The notes under the pieces: generated by a model | The model's input: the letters and a program-made list of their open reading frames with translations, nothing else | Database searches by the model: none | Told to the model about the DNA's origin: nothing | Program-made: the position numbers and the translations under genes | DNA from: Carboxylicivirga sp. | GTDB lineage: Bacteria > Bacteroidota > Bacteroidia > Bacteroidales > Marinilabiliaceae | Length of the DNA stretch: 64,000 nucleotides | Direction of reading: 5' to 3' | Assembly: GCA_025210475.1 (NCBI GenBank) | Contig: JAOARW010000037.1 | Coordinates: 21,866 to 85,865, forward strand | Part shown: positions 44,427 through 55,577 of the stretch, in pieces | How positions within the stretch are numbered: the stretch's first letter is position 1 | How the letters are laid out: each line of letters begins with the position of its first letter

Positions 44427-45191
44427 TTATTCAAATAAGTCGTTTAAAATGCCACTACTTTCTTTACCGGAGTTTTTTCCCATAGGGGAGATGGCCTGAA
44501 TTAGCTTGTTGATAGGCATGGATTGCAACCATACTTTACCGTGGCCTCTTAATGTGGAAAGAAAAATACCTTCGCCACCGAATACCATTGACTTTAGTCC
44601 ACCGGCACGTTCAACGCTAAAATCAATGCCATCGGTAAAACCAACAACACAGCCGGTATCGACACGCAGAGTTTCGCCATTGAGTTCTTTTTCAACCAAA
44701 GTACCACCAGCATGGATAAAAGCTTTGCCATCGCCTTCAAGCTTTTGAAGAATAAATCCTTCGCCGCCAAAGAAACCGGCACCCAGGCGTTTATTAAAAT
44801 GCATGGATAAGCGTGTGCCTAAGGCTGCGCATAAAAAAGCATCTTTTTGAACGATAACACGGCCGCCCATCTGCCCAAGATCCAGTGGAACAATGGTGCC
44901 TGGATATGGTGCTGAAAATGCCACTCGTTTTTTACCATAGCCCTGATGGGTAAAATGTGTGATAAACAGAGATTCGCCTGTGATTATGCGTGAAGCGCCT
45001 GCTGCCAATTTGCCCAAAAAGCCTTGCGAAGGATTGGAACCATCGCCCATCTTGGTTTCGAAATGTATGCCATCTTCCATATACAACATGGCACCGGCTT
45101 CGGCAATAACCGTTTCCTGCGGATCTAATTCAACTTCTACAAACTGCACATCGTGCCCTTTAATCTCATAATCAATTTCGTGTGAATTCAT
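44427..45191 (-). CDS. TIGR00266/AIM24 family protein
   Basis: A 254-residue beta-rich protein with the TIGR00266 pattern: [85 protein letters not shown] and [17 protein letters not shown]. It has no signal peptide or membrane segment. The mitochondrial relative AIM24 supports inner-membrane organisation; the bacterial role is unknown. It is 26 bases after the patatin gene, so the two are probably co-transcribed, which hints at a lipid-related function. Confidence 0.9.
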   Translation of the reverse strand: MNSHEIDYEIKGHDVQFVEVELDPQETVIAEAGAMLYMEDGIHFETKMGDGSNPSQGFLGKLAAGASRIITGESLFITHFTHQGYGKKRVAFSAPYPGTIVPLDLGQMGGRVIVQKDAFLCAALGTRLSMHFNKRLGAGFFGGEGFILQKLEGDGKAFIHAGGTLVEKELNGETLRVDTGCVVGFTDGIDFSVERAGGLKSMVFGGEGIFLSTLRGHGKVWLQSMPINKLIQAISPMGKNSGKESSGILNDLFE

Positions 45192-45217
45192 TTGTATGTT
45201 GTGTTTAGTTAATAATC

Positions 45218-45997
45218 CTATTCAGCAATTTGCGGTAACAAATCATTCTGCATTTTCTTTTTGGCTATAGAATAACCTATTTCCACTATTTCGTCAAATT
45301 TATGGAAATCCCACATGGAGTATTTGTTAAGTTTCTTTATTTCAAAACAATAATCGCAATGCAGCTTGCTTATTCTTTCATTCTGGATAATCGATAAATT
45401 AAAAACCCGTTCGGCAACATCTTTGGCGTTCTTCACTTTTTCAACCCGTTTATCAGCAATCACACTCGATCCAATCACCATGTCGCAGTCGAACATTAAA
45501 GGTTCTGAAGGCAAATTCATAAACAAACCACCGTCCACATATATATTGTTGTTAATCTCCTGAGGAGTAAAAGCTACCGGCACACTGCTGCTGGCAATTA
45601 CCCAGTCAAATAGCTGTTTACCTTCGCTAACAACCTTAATACGACCGTTGTTCAGGTTGCTGGCAGTAACATAAAACGGCTTTTTTAGTCGGGCAAAATC
45701 ATCGTGTCCGATGTATTTCATCAAAGCTTCTTTGGCGCCTTTCAGGTTTACCAAACCACCCTTTAGTAAATCGATTTTAAACCAGTTCCAGACTTTTTCT
45801 TCCTGCAGAAAGTTTAGCATATCATCCGACGAATAGCCGGCAGCATAAAGCACACCAACGATGGCGCCCATGCTTGTTCCCGAAACTTTGCTAATCTTGA
45901 ACTGATGCTCTTCCAGGGCTTTAATGACACCAATGTGGGCAAACCCTTTGGCACCGCCACCCCCGAGTGCCAGGCCAACTTTTCCTAGTTCCATCAT
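45218..45997 (-). CDS. Patatin-like phospholipase
   Basis: A 259-residue RssA-type patatin. The oxyanion loop [14 protein letters not shown] starts near residue 11. The nucleophile Ser42 is in [11 protein letters not shown] and the catalytic Asp155 in [11 protein letters not shown], giving the Ser-Asp dyad. No signal peptide, so the enzyme is cytosolic or membrane-peripheral. It should hydrolyse acyl esters of phospholipids. It precedes the AIM24-like gene on the minus strand. Confidence 0.93.
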   Translation of the reverse strand: MMELGKVGLALGGGGAKGFAHIGVIKALEEHQFKISKVSGTSMGAIVGVLYAAGYSSDDMLNFLQEEKVWNWFKIDLLKGGLVNLKGAKEALMKYIGHDDFARLKKPFYVTASNLNNGRIKVVSEGKQLFDWVIASSSVPVAFTPQEINNNIYVDGGLFMNLPSEPLMFDCDMVIGSSVIADKRVEKVKNAKDVAERVFNLSIIQNERISKLHCDYCFEIKKLNKYSMWDFHKFDEIVEIGYSIAKKKMQNDLLPQIAE

Positions 45998-46028
45998 GCA
46001 ATATTCTTATAACGATGTATTTACTTAA

Positions 46029-46706
46029 TTAAATAACTTCAATAAGTAATTGCTTAATGGCTTCTATGTTTTCAATAATGTATTCTTCCTCTGTTTTTTT
46101 CCAGTCAACAGTCATGCGCATTGTATTGTTTTTGAGCAGTTGCAATACGTCTTCTTTGCTTAAAACAATGCCACATTTGTAATAAGATACGTTCCATTTT
46201 TCGATGAACTTCTCTTCAATATTCTGCGTGAAGGAGTTATTTAGTGTTCGGCCATCGCTTAGCTGAAAACTCATGTTTCGATCTAATGAGGAATAGCCAA
46301 AATAACGATTGGCATCACCAACTTGCATCATAAATTCGAAGTCGATACTGATCACACCTTTTTTGTTGGAAGCCGAAGCAGAGCAACGTACGCGGCCTTT
46401 TTCTTCACCAAAAAAACGAGACAGCTTCTTGCTGACGGCATTGAAAATTTCAATTTTTTCAGAGCTAATATTTTTAGTGGTATCGATGCCGATGCTTGCA
46501 GTAGCCGGAGCTTTTTTGGGGGTAAGTGGAGCTACAGGTGCAGTGACAACTGTTTTCTCTTTATCCAGATCTTTTTCATATTTCCAGGTACCATTTTCGT
46601 ATAGAACTACCGTTTCACCGTGCTGGGTGATGGCCTTGATGACTTGAGCTGAAGTGATTGAGCTAAAAGCTGTTAATAAAATGGTTAAAGCTAAGATATG
46701 TTTCAT
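46029..46706 (-). CDS. Exported protein of unknown function (DUF3157-like start)
   Basis: The ATG at 46706 is chosen because it opens a signal peptide (MKHILALTILLTAFSSITSA) and gives 225 residues; the frame further upstream has no conserved look. The first mature part, AITQHGETVVLYENGTWKYE, is a motif met in DUF3157 and related periplasmic proteins. The rest is FGEEKGRVRCSASASNKKGVISIDFEF followed by a helical tail. Function unknown. It stands between Mrp and patatin without clear partners. Confidence 0.65.
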   Translation of the reverse strand: MKHILALTILLTAFSSITSAQVIKAITQHGETVVLYENGTWKYEKDLDKEKTVVTAPVAPLTPKKAPATASIGIDTTKNISSEKIEIFNAVSKKLSRFFGEEKGRVRCSASASNKKGVISIDFEFMMQVGDANRYFGYSSLDRNMSFQLSDGRTLNNSFTQNIEEKFIEKWNVSYYKCGIVLSKEDVLQLLKNNTMRMTVDWKKTEEEYIIENIEAIKQLLIEVI

Positions 46707-46800
46707 TGTTTTTATTTTTATGCTTAAAGATAAAAAAAAGATAAGATTGATCTTTCCGTGTGGATCGTTACCATAAAAATATCTTAAACTTAAGGACAGT

Positions 46801-46847
46801 AAAAAAGGACTGTACAATGTAGTAAGCGTCTTTGTCAGCCCTTTTAA
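46801..46847 (-). terminator. Terminator of the mrp-end cluster
   Basis: On the minus strand AAAAGGGCTGACA pairs with TGTACAGTCCTTTT (a wobble, a one-base bulge and a long loop) and runs into a T-run (46801-46806 A-run on the plus strand). Confidence 0.5.
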
Positions 46848-46865
46848 CTTGTGTTGATTGCTTTA

Positions 46866-47690
46866 TTATTTAAAGACCAGATGATTAATGACTTTACAGG
46901 CAAGTTCTTCAAACGATTTATGCAATAATTTATCTGTTGAATGATAAACACTTTTGCCCGTGTCGCTCATTTCTTCGATGTCCATAACAAGAGGAATCTG
47001 GCCAATTAATGGAATGTTGAATTCAGTAGCAAGTGCCTGTCCGCCACCTTTACCAAAGATAAAATATTTCTCATCGGGGTGGTTAGCCGGGGTAAACCAC
47101 GACATGTTTTCAACAATGCCAATGAGTGGCATTTGGATGCTTGAATGATTAAACATGCTTAAGGCTTTGCGGCCGTCGGCCACTGCCAGTTGCTGCGGTG
47201 TTATTACTACCAGGGCTTTGGCTTGTTTAAGGTCTTGCGCCAGGGTAATGCAAATGTCACCGGTTCCTGGTGGCATATCAATAACCAGGGTATCTAGCTC
47301 GCCCCATAAGGTATCCTTAATAATTTGTTTTAAGGTATTTGAAGCCATTGGGCCGCGCCAGATCATGGCATCTTCTTTTTTGGTCAGTAAACCTATTGAC
47401 ATCACTTTCACACCATATTTCTCAATGGGCTGAATGTAATTTTTGCCGTCTTTTTTAACGATTTCCGGTTTCTGATCCTCAATACCAAATTGAATGGGTG
47501 AAGAGGGGCCATATAAATCCGCATCAAGCAAACCGGTTTTTAGTCCTTCGCGCGATAGGCTGATGGCCAGGTTGGCCGCAACTGTTGATTTACCAACGCC
47601 GCCTTTACCTGAAGCTACCAGAATAATATTCTTAACGCTGGGTAAAAGTTTTTCCTCAGTAACAGGTCTTACCATGGTGTAGTCTGACAT
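46866..47690 (-). CDS. mrp: Mrp/NBP35-type iron-sulfur carrier ATPase
   Basis: A 274-residue P-loop ATPase with the deviant Walker A ASGKGGVGKSTVAANLA (residues 27-43), DADLYGPSSP, MIWRGPMASNTLKQ and DTLVIDMPPGTGD. The usual C-terminal CxxC of Mrp is absent from the visible sequence, and the N-terminal DUF59 domain is also missing, so this is the short form found in ORP-type clusters. It is the last gene of the minus-strand cluster, ten bases after a ferredoxin-type ATPase. It is likely to assemble or carry a metal-sulfur cluster. Confidence 0.87.
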   Translation of the reverse strand: MSDYTMVRPVTEEKLLPSVKNIILVASGKGGVGKSTVAANLAISLSREGLKTGLLDADLYGPSSPIQFGIEDQKPEIVKKDGKNYIQPIEKYGVKVMSIGLLTKKEDAMIWRGPMASNTLKQIIKDTLWGELDTLVIDMPPGTGDICITLAQDLKQAKALVVITPQQLAVADGRKALSMFNHSSIQMPLIGIVENMSWFTPANHPDEKYFIFGKGGGQALATEFNIPLIGQIPLVMDIEEMSDTGKSVYHSTDKLLHKSFEELACKVINHLVFK

Positions 47691-47700
47691 AGCTAATGTT

Positions 47701-48591
47701 TTAATTGGTTTGTAATTCTTCTTTATTAGTTTCTATTCTTTCCCAAATGGCAGTGAGTATTTCAGCTTCTTCTGAATGGGGAGCGTATTCAACAAGTGTT
47801 TGGTGCTTGAGCATGGCATTTCTGAAACGATGACTGAATGGTACTTTGGCCAGCAAAGGGATTTGTAAGGTTTCCAATTCTGCTTCAATCTTGTTTTCCA
47901 TTTGCGGATGAATACCTGCTTTGTTAATGATTGCTGAGGTCGGAATTTTAAAAGTGCCAATCAGCCGAATAAGGCGCTCGGCATCGTGCCAGCCGCTCTG
48001 TGTGGGTTCGATAATCAATAGAACCTGTTGGGTGCCACTTAGTGAAGCAATCACCGGACAGCCAATTCCCGGAGGGCCATCACTAATGATGTATTGGGCA
48101 TCTATTTCCCTGGCTTTAAGCTTCGCCTGGCGACGAATGAAGGTTACCAATCGCCCTGAATTCTCTTCTCCTGGTCCCATTTGGGCATGAAAAAATGGTC
48201 CGGCCTTAGTTTGCGATTCATACCAGCTGTTGCCAGCATTCTGAAAAGAAGTAATGGCTTTTTGTGGACATATACGCTCGCATAAGCGGCAACCTTCGCA
48301 AGCTAAAGGATCAATCTTTAAGAGGCCTTTATTATCTTTTGATATGGCATCGAATCGACAATGGCTTTGGCAAATACCACACTGTATACAAGTATCGGAA
48401 TCTATTTCAGCAGTCCAGCCACTGATAAACTTCTCCTGATGTTTTACTTCTGGCGATAGCACTAAAAAAAGATCGGCAGCATCCACATCGTTATCACAAA
48501 TAACAGCTGATTGAGCCAGGGAGGCTAAAGCCCCTGTTATGCTTGTTTTTCCGGTACCTCCCTTGCCACTTAAAATAGTTATTTCATGCAT
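47701..48591 (-). CDS. MinD-type ATPase with 2x[4Fe-4S] ferredoxin insert (second copy)
   Basis: A 296-residue ATPase. Walker A is SGKGGTGKTSITGALA at residues 8-23. Two 4Fe-4S motifs are inserted at about 68-110: CIQCGICQSHC and CEGCRLCERIC, eight cysteines in classical ferredoxin spacing. ISDGPPGIGCPVIASLSG is the Walker B-like region. Pairs of such ATPases occur beside orange protein genes of sulfate reducers and help assemble its metal cluster. It overlaps its paralogue by eight bases. Confidence 0.9.
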   Translation of the reverse strand: MHEITILSGKGGTGKTSITGALASLAQSAVICDNDVDAADLFLVLSPEVKHQEKFISGWTAEIDSDTCIQCGICQSHCRFDAISKDNKGLLKIDPLACEGCRLCERICPQKAITSFQNAGNSWYESQTKAGPFFHAQMGPGEENSGRLVTFIRRQAKLKAREIDAQYIISDGPPGIGCPVIASLSGTQQVLLIIEPTQSGWHDAERLIRLIGTFKIPTSAIINKAGIHPQMENKIEAELETLQIPLLAKVPFSHRFRNAMLKHQTLVEYAPHSEEAEILTAIWERIETNKEELQTN

Positions 48592-49465
48592 GCTGAAGTG
48601 CTTTTTTCTGAATGTTGGATATCACATTTTGATAGGTTGTTTCCATTTGGGGCGGTATATTTTCGTTCAGAGAACCTTGTGCATACTGCCGGGCATAATC
48701 TTGAGAATAAGAAATGCGTCCAAGTACTTCAATTTGTTCTTTCTTCAAATAGTTTTCCATTTCCAGGTAATCATCTGCTGCTTTATTGATTATCACTGCA
48801 AAATCGCGATTGACCTCTCGGAGCAGCGCCACCATCAGTTTCAAATCATGCAAACCAAAAGGACTTGCTTCGGCAACTAACAGGATATAATCAGCATTTG
48901 TGACCGTTGCAACCACCGGACAGCTGGTCCCAGGAGGGGCATCAAATAGTTGCACGTCAGCGTTTAATAGCGGACTTTTGATTAGCTCTTTAATCACCAT
49001 TGTTTGCATGGCAGAACCGATGTGTAAGCGTCCTTCGATCAGCTCATTGTTCGCAGAAGAACAGTAAGCTTGTATTTTACCAATGGCATGTGGCTTTTCT
49101 TCAATGGCGTTGTGCTCAGGACAAATGTATGCACAGGCACCACAGGAGTGACACAAATCCGGATTGACTTCGACAAATTGCACGGGAGGAATCACTACAA
49201 TGGCATTAAACTCACAATAATCCACGCATTTCCGGCAAAAACTGCAGTGATTTGGATCTATAAATGGAATCTGTTGGTTAATGGGCGAAGCATCGCCGGC
49301 TGTAAGATTTTTAAAGAAGATCGAGTCGTTGGGCTCTTCAACATCACAATCGATAAGCTGCACCGATGATGTCCAATACTTTTTTATAAAATGATAGAGA
49401 TTGACCGAAACAGTGGTTTTTCCGGTTCCGCCTTTACCACTGGCTATGGCTATTTTGAATGACAT
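48584..49465 (-). CDS. MinD-type ATPase with 2x[4Fe-4S] ferredoxin insert (first copy)
   Basis: A 293-residue paralogue of the next gene. Walker A is ASGKGGTGKTTVSVNLY, the cluster motifs are CSFCRKCVDYC and CHSCGACAYIC, and the Walker B-like region is QLFDAPPGTSCPVVATV. The two copies together probably work as a heterodimer. It overlaps the DUF89 gene upstream by 16 bases and its paralogue downstream by eight, so translation is coupled along the cluster. Confidence 0.9.
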   Translation of the reverse strand: MSFKIAIASGKGGTGKTTVSVNLYHFIKKYWTSSVQLIDCDVEEPNDSIFFKNLTAGDASPINQQIPFIDPNHCSFCRKCVDYCEFNAIVVIPPVQFVEVNPDLCHSCGACAYICPEHNAIEEKPHAIGKIQAYCSSANNELIEGRLHIGSAMQTMVIKELIKSPLLNADVQLFDAPPGTSCPVVATVTNADYILLVAEASPFGLHDLKLMVALLREVNRDFAVIINKAADDYLEMENYLKKEQIEVLGRISYSQDYARQYAQGSLNENIPPQMETTYQNVISNIQKKALQHA

Positions 49466-50334
49466 TGCTTGTTGTTTATTAATTGTGCGTTTCCTGCCAC
49501 TAAATCACCTTTTTTTACCTTAAGCAGCTTGGCAATGTAGTCGCATTTGGCCGTTAGTAAAAAGTACAGGCGAGGATCATCCATTTCGATTAGTCCTTCG
49601 TAATTGCCTTGTCCTTTCGAGATGATAAGGTCAGCTGATTGAAAAGCTATTTTAAATTCCTCGCTGCAATAATTCAGAAGTGTTGATGGTGCATCGAAGC
49701 CATTGGAAATAACTTTTGAAATATTTGGCAGGCCAATCGATTGGGCTTCCCTAAGTGTAACATCGTTAATGATGGCCTTGCCCCGAACCGCCACCGTTAC
49801 ATTGGGGTGGTTGATGGTCTCAATCAATAGTTTGTCAAATATAATTTCACCGGCATTGTCGGCCAGGTACAAAATTGATTTTGCCTTAGGAATCGCTTCA
49901 AATAATTGCCTGGAATGATCCAATGTTAAGGATGCCTTAAACTTATCGTTTATGTATTGTTCAATATCTTCGGGTACCGAGTGGGCACCGTAATCGATGA
50001 TGTTACCAATGATGGCGAGCTTGAGTGCAGCTTGCAGGGGTGATTTGCTCTGCTTCACCACTTGTTGCCATTTGTCGTATTTAGCCAGAAGCAAGCGATT
50101 GGCCCAATCTTTTTCTTGCTGATAGAAATCATCGGAATGCAATAGCTGACTGGCTTGACGATGCACTATTGTGGACAAAAACACATTGCTGCATTGAAGG
50201 TTATTGTCTATGGTTTGATTCAAATGTTTGAGTATCTCATTTTTCTCTGGGTCTGATTTTTTATGTTTTTCTACCAGCTTAACGATGTTTCGCCGATGGC
50301 ATTGGATACAGTCCTTATGCATTTTATTATTCAT
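49450..50334 (-). CDS. DUF89/ARMT1-like domain protein
   Basis: A 294-residue protein if begun at ATG 50334 (MNNKMHKDCIQCHRRNIVKL); ATGs at 50355 and 50322 are alternatives. The early CIQC pair is the usual DUF89 N-terminal mark. KSILYLADNAGEIIFDKLLIE and DLIISKGQGNYEGL give the Asp-Asn-Asp metal-binding site of the family, whose members are metal-dependent phosphatases of damaged sugar phosphates. The start overlaps the DUF4405 stop by eight bases. DUF89 genes often sit beside ferredoxin-type ATPases; the exact job here is unknown. Confidence 0.82.
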   Translation of the reverse strand: MNNKMHKDCIQCHRRNIVKLVEKHKKSDPEKNEILKHLNQTIDNNLQCSNVFLSTIVHRQASQLLHSDDFYQQEKDWANRLLLAKYDKWQQVVKQSKSPLQAALKLAIIGNIIDYGAHSVPEDIEQYINDKFKASLTLDHSRQLFEAIPKAKSILYLADNAGEIIFDKLLIETINHPNVTVAVRGKAIINDVTLREAQSIGLPNISKVISNGFDAPSTLLNYCSEEFKIAFQSADLIISKGQGNYEGLIEMDDPRLYFLLTAKCDYIAKLLKVKKGDLVAGNAQLINNKQCHSK

Positions 50335-51028
50335 TTGATTTTTGAAATTCACCAATGATTTTTTCTATTTCCGACATGGTAAATCCATACTTCCTCTTCA
50401 GTCGTCCTAATTTTTCATTGGTATTTACATGTTTTGGCATGTGAAGTTTTTTGATCAGGTAGTTAAGCGGCATACTGTTTTGTTCAACTACCTCATTGAG
50501 TGTCATGCTTCCTTTAACCGGCCAATGCTGCTTGTTTTTGTGTATTCCATTATTAACCCTATCTGCCCTGCTGGGTGTATTGATTTCCGATATTTTATCT
50601 ATCGAATTAGAATGGGATAAATTTAGCGCTTGGTGTCCCTTCTTATCACTGTTTGTAATAGTTGCAGGTGTAATGAAAAAAGGCAATAATAGCAGACTTA
50701 AGGAAATTGAAGTGAAGGCAATAATTGTGACGATCCTGATGGTTGGTTGCTTTAAGAATTTTCTGGTCATATTGCTTACGAATGCCCAATGCATGGCTAT
50801 GTGAACTATCAAAAGGAGTATGAAAATCAGACTGATGATTAGATGAATGTCTCCCCATTGATGACGATCCATATTGAGCCAAAGCATTCTGTTATTAGTC
50901 TGATACATTAACCATTTATCTTGCCCGGATGGTAAAGTGTATTTAATTAGAAAGCCAAGTCCGGTGATCAGGCATAGGCATATAAATAGCAATGCATCCA
51001 CAAGAAAATTGAATGTAGACTTTTTCAT
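50327..51028 (-). CDS. DUF4405 cytochrome b-like membrane protein
   Basis: A 233-residue protein with three membrane helices (about 8-28, 56-80, 97-120). Histidines in QWGDIHLIISLIFILLLIVHIAMHWAF are positioned as in DUF4405, a family built like the haem-binding b561/FDH-gamma subunits. A hydrophilic C-terminal domain follows (TLNEVVEQNSMPLNYLIKKLHMP, RLKRKYGFTMSEIEKII). It heads the second half of the ORP-like cluster and may pass electrons to the ferredoxin-type ATPases. Haem binding is inferred. Confidence 0.8.
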   Translation of the reverse strand: MKKSTFNFLVDALLFICLCLITGLGFLIKYTLPSGQDKWLMYQTNNRMLWLNMDRHQWGDIHLIISLIFILLLIVHIAMHWAFVSNMTRKFLKQPTIRIVTIIAFTSISLSLLLLPFFITPATITNSDKKGHQALNLSHSNSIDKISEINTPSRADRVNNGIHKNKQHWPVKGSMTLNEVVEQNSMPLNYLIKKLHMPKHVNTNEKLGRLKRKYGFTMSEIEKIIGEFQKSNE

Positions 51029-51151
51029 GGTTGATGTGTATAAAGCATGATTTTGTTAAAGCTGTAGATTAGTATGATAACAATCGTTTGTTGAAGTTTT
51101 GTACTGACTACTATCTAAAAACTAACGAACTATTGGTAATAAATGACATGT

Positions 51152-51183
51152 AAAAAACAGGCGTGGTTTCCCACGACCTGTTT
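51152..51183 (-). terminator. Terminator between the two halves of the ORP-like cluster
   Basis: A 12-bp stem with one bulge (51155-51166 with 51171-51183). On the minus strand it runs into TTTTTT. It would end the DUF134-NifX-DUF5320 message before the DUF4405 gene. The rest of the 51029-51326 gap shows no gene. Confidence 0.75.
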
Positions 51184-51326
51184 ATCCACCCATTTTGGTA
51201 ATTAAACCCAGAATATGCTTTAAATGACCAGAGAATTAGCTGGTTCGAATTTTTATTTGACTATGATTTAAAACGTATTGAACACAAAAAAGGAAGCATA
51301 ATCAGAGTTTAATACATTTGAAATGA

Positions 51327-51509
51327 TTACTCATTTCCGGATCTGAACTTTAAACCAAAGCCATCTTTACGACCTTGTTTTCTTCTCGCACCACAAGCTT
51401 TTCCGTCATTGGCTCTCCCTTTGACTGTATTTGAGGTGTTGCACCTACCTAAACCATGTCCGGTGCCGGGCCCTTGCCCGGTTTTACCGGTTCCATCAAA
51501 CCGAGGCAT
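51327..51509 (-). CDS. DUF5320 family small protein
   Basis: A 60-residue protein: MPRFDGTGKTGQGPGTGHG followed by LGRCN, then a basic tail GKACGARRKQGRKDGFG. The start is the DUF5320 signature (MP-X-D-X-TG-X-X-GQGPxTGxG-X-G-X-C). It lies nine bases after the NifX-like gene. Such small Gly/Arg-rich proteins accompany NifX/ORP genes in anaerobes; function unknown. Confidence 0.85.
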   Translation of the reverse strand: MPRFDGTGKTGQGPGTGHGLGRCNTSNTVKGRANDGKACGARRKQGRKDGFGLKFRSGNE

Positions 51510-51518
51510 ATTTATAAT

Positions 51519-51836
51519 TTAAACAACTAGTTTGGCAATGATCGACTCAATGGTACTATGATCTTCGTCCAGCATCACCATTTGTATATTGAATTTATTT
51601 AGTAAATCTTTTGCTTTGGGGCCAAAGTCGCCTGATATAATTCGTTTAGCTTCTAATTCCACAACTTTTTCGGCCGATTTGGTGCCGGCTCCGCCTTGCG
51701 CATCAACGTTTTCATTTTTGATAAATGTTGTGCTTTTGTTATCTGTGTTGTAAAGGCAGAAATAGGCAGCACGTCCAAATCGCAAATCAAATTCCGACTG
51801 CAGCTGATTACCCTTCGATGTTATGATGATATTCAT
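51519..51836 (-). CDS. NifX/NifB-like (Nitro_FeMo-Co) protein, ORP-like
   Basis: A 105-residue protein of the dinitrogenase iron-molybdenum cofactor family: MNIIITSKGNQLQSEFDLRF with GRAAYFCLYN, GGAGTKSAEKVVELEAKRIISGDFGPKA and a final beta-alpha unit. No nif genes are present, so a nitrogenase role is unlikely. Orange protein (ORP) of Desulfovibrio is of this fold and binds a Mo-Cu-sulfide cluster. The neighbouring ferredoxin-type MinD ATPases and DUF134 gene match the ORP locus. Metal content is inferred by context. Confidence 0.85.
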   Translation of the reverse strand: MNIIITSKGNQLQSEFDLRFGRAAYFCLYNTDNKSTTFIKNENVDAQGGAGTKSAEKVVELEAKRIISGDFGPKAKDLLNKFNIQMVMLDEDHSTIESIIAKLVV

Positions 51837-51846
51837 CTGTTTAATT

Positions 51847-52245
51847 TTATTGTATTATTTGTTCTATATCCGACTGATTGCAAATGGGGCAATTCTTTGA
51901 AAGTGTATCGGGTAAATTGAAACGGGCATGACATGCATTGCATAAAAACCAGTCTTTATCGAGGTGTGCATTACCAAATACAGTTTTTATTTCGCTGGAT
52001 TCTACCATTGCTTTAGCGATTTTACGCCGTGCCGTTTCGTAAATTCTGGCAAATGTAGCCCGCGATATACCCATCAATTTACTTGCCTCTTCATGGTTTT
52101 TAAGGTCATAGTCGGCAAGTTTAATGGCTTCATACTCTTCGTAATGAAGATCCACGGCCTGGTTATTATTGATGTGTCCATATGGTCGGTATCCCTTAAA
52201 ACCAGGTGGAGCAACAATTTTCCGAAGACGTCTTTTTCGCGGCAT
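51847..52245 (-). CDS. DUF134 DNA-binding regulator with C-terminal zinc ribbon
   Basis: A 132-residue protein. The DUF134 helix-turn-helix domain spans 1-90 (MPRKRRLRKIVAPPGFKGYR, YEEYEAIKLADYD, HEEASKLMGISRATFARIYETARRKIA). A zinc ribbon follows (FLCNACHARF, NCPICNQ). It is the first gene of the minus-strand cluster. Two near-identical 14-bp palindromes at 52274-52316 stand directly before it and are the obvious candidate operators. It is probably the local metal- or redox-responsive regulator. Confidence 0.88.
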   Translation of the reverse strand: MPRKRRLRKIVAPPGFKGYRPYGHINNNQAVDLHYEEYEAIKLADYDLKNHEEASKLMGISRATFARIYETARRKIAKAMVESSEIKTVFGNAHLDKDWFLCNACHARFNLPDTLSKNCPICNQSDIEQIIQ

Positions 52246-52273
52246 ATTTGTGATTTTGATGAGTCGAAATTAA

Positions 52274-52316
52274 TGAGAATATTCTCACAATACAAATAAT
52301 AATAAGAATATTCTCA
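52274..52316. promoter_or_regulatory. Paired 14-bp palindromes before the DUF134 gene
   Basis: TGAGAATATTCTCA at 52274-52287 is a perfect palindrome; TAAGAATATTCTCA at 52303-52316 differs by one base. Their starts are 29 bp apart. They begin 29 bases before the DUF134 start, in the expected promoter zone, and suggest cooperative autoregulation. The rest of the gap to 52737 shows no gene. Confidence 0.7.
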
Positions 52317-52725
52317 TTATTATTTTATTGATGCATGGCTTAAGATGTGGCTAAGTAGCATTATTAGTGTTGTTTATGAGTGGTTGTGAGATGTATCTAT
52401 ATGGATAATTATCGGAATTGTTATCAACTTCATTGGAGAATCCTATAATTGCAAACGTTTGATATTGGCTCAATCTTTTTTTTAAAGAGGGCCTTATTTA
52501 TACTTAAATATAATTGTGGGATTTGTAAAGGGTAGATATACAGCTTGATAAAGGGTGTTTGGGAGCGTGCTGATTTATGAGTCCAACATCTGGCAGAATC
52601 GCGTTTTCGGTAAAAGATTTTAAAACTCTCTAACTTTGTAATCACCTCAACTATAGACTGGGAGTTGTAATGTTAAGGCACTGTAAATGTTTATAGAACA
52701 GGGGTGTGAGTTATACTTTTATTGA

Positions 52726-54873
<2,148 letters not shown>

Positions 54874-54892
54874 ACGAACATAATTGTTATAG

Positions 54893-54930
54893 AATAAGCC
54901 CTCTTCGGTTTTCGAAGGGGGCTTATTGTA
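54893..54930 (+). terminator. Terminator of the GH97 gene
   Basis: A 15-bp stem with one wobble (54893-54907 with 54913-54927), 20 bases after the stop. The T-tail is weak. Confidence 0.6.
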
Positions 54931-54950
54931 TGAAGAGGCTTCTTTTAAAC

Positions 54951-54980
54951 AAAAAATCCCGATCAAATAATCGATCGGGA
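54951..54980 (-). terminator. Terminator of the downstream minus-strand lipoprotein gene
   Basis: TCCCGATC/GATCGGGA stem (54957-54964, 54973-54980), followed on the minus strand by a T-run (A-run at 54951-54956). Confidence 0.75.
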
Positions 54981-55040
54981 ATGCCATTCTATATTGATAT
55001 TTTAAAGCTTCTAATCAAGCTGGTTTTATTAAAAGTGCAA

Positions 55041-55577
55041 TTATTTTAGCTCTCCATTATAATTGGCAATAACTAATTGACCTTCTTCTGTGTTTAAATG
55101 CGCCTTAATTTTGTAACAAGCTTTGGTGATGCAAACGTTTATATCACCTGTATCAAAACTGTAAAATGATTTGGCATCTTTATCGGATGTCGCACTCATA
55201 TCATAGTAATTCAAGCTAGCGTCAAAGCATGTGCAAGATGATATGTCCTCAGCCGATAGAATATAATCGCCTGCTGATAATTTTTCAACACTGCCCGATT
55301 TGAGAGTCATGCTTAATATATGTCCTTTTCCATTTGTAATTTTCTTTTGGCTATTGCTCTCCTCGAATGTAAATCCATCGGTAAATAGTTTTAACTCAAA
55401 CTCATTCGATGAAGTTTGGTTGGCATTAGGAATGGATTGTATGTCGCCACTTGTAAATTCAATTTTTAAATTCGATGAATTGTCGAGCTTGTTTTGTTCT
55501 TTGATAGAGGAATCATCTTTTGAACAGCTTATTAGCATGATCGCAATAATAAAACTGCTTAATAAGTATTTGATCAT
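55041..55577 (-). CDS. Hypothetical lipoprotein
   Basis: A 178-residue lipoprotein (MIKYLLSSFIIAIMLISCSK, Cys18, followed by acidic KDDSS). The mature part contains GHILSMTLKSGSVEKLSAGDYILSA and later cysteines in SSCTCFDASLNYYDMSA and VCITKACYKIKAH. It is most likely a beta-sandwich envelope protein. I do not recognise a family. Monocistronic, convergent to GH97. The 55578-56080 gap upstream is AT-rich with no gene or clear repeat. Confidence 0.65.
   Translation of the reverse strand: MIKYLLSSFIIAIMLISCSKDDSSIKEQNKLDNSSNLKIEFTSGDIQSIPNANQTSSNEFELKLFTDGFTFEESNSQKKITNGKGHILSMTLKSGSVEKLSAGDYILSAEDISSCTCFDASLNYYDMSATSDKDAKSFYSFDTGDINVCITKACYKIKAHLNTEEGQLVIANYNGELK

Noticed and set aside
51519..51836. 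Nitrogenase cofactor gene
   Set aside because: Only the NifX fold is shared; there are no nif genes, and the neighbours match an ORP-like cluster.
52430..52645. Minus-strand open frame of 71 codons in the gap before GH97
   Set aside because: No ribosome site, no family look and poor codon use; better seen as chance.
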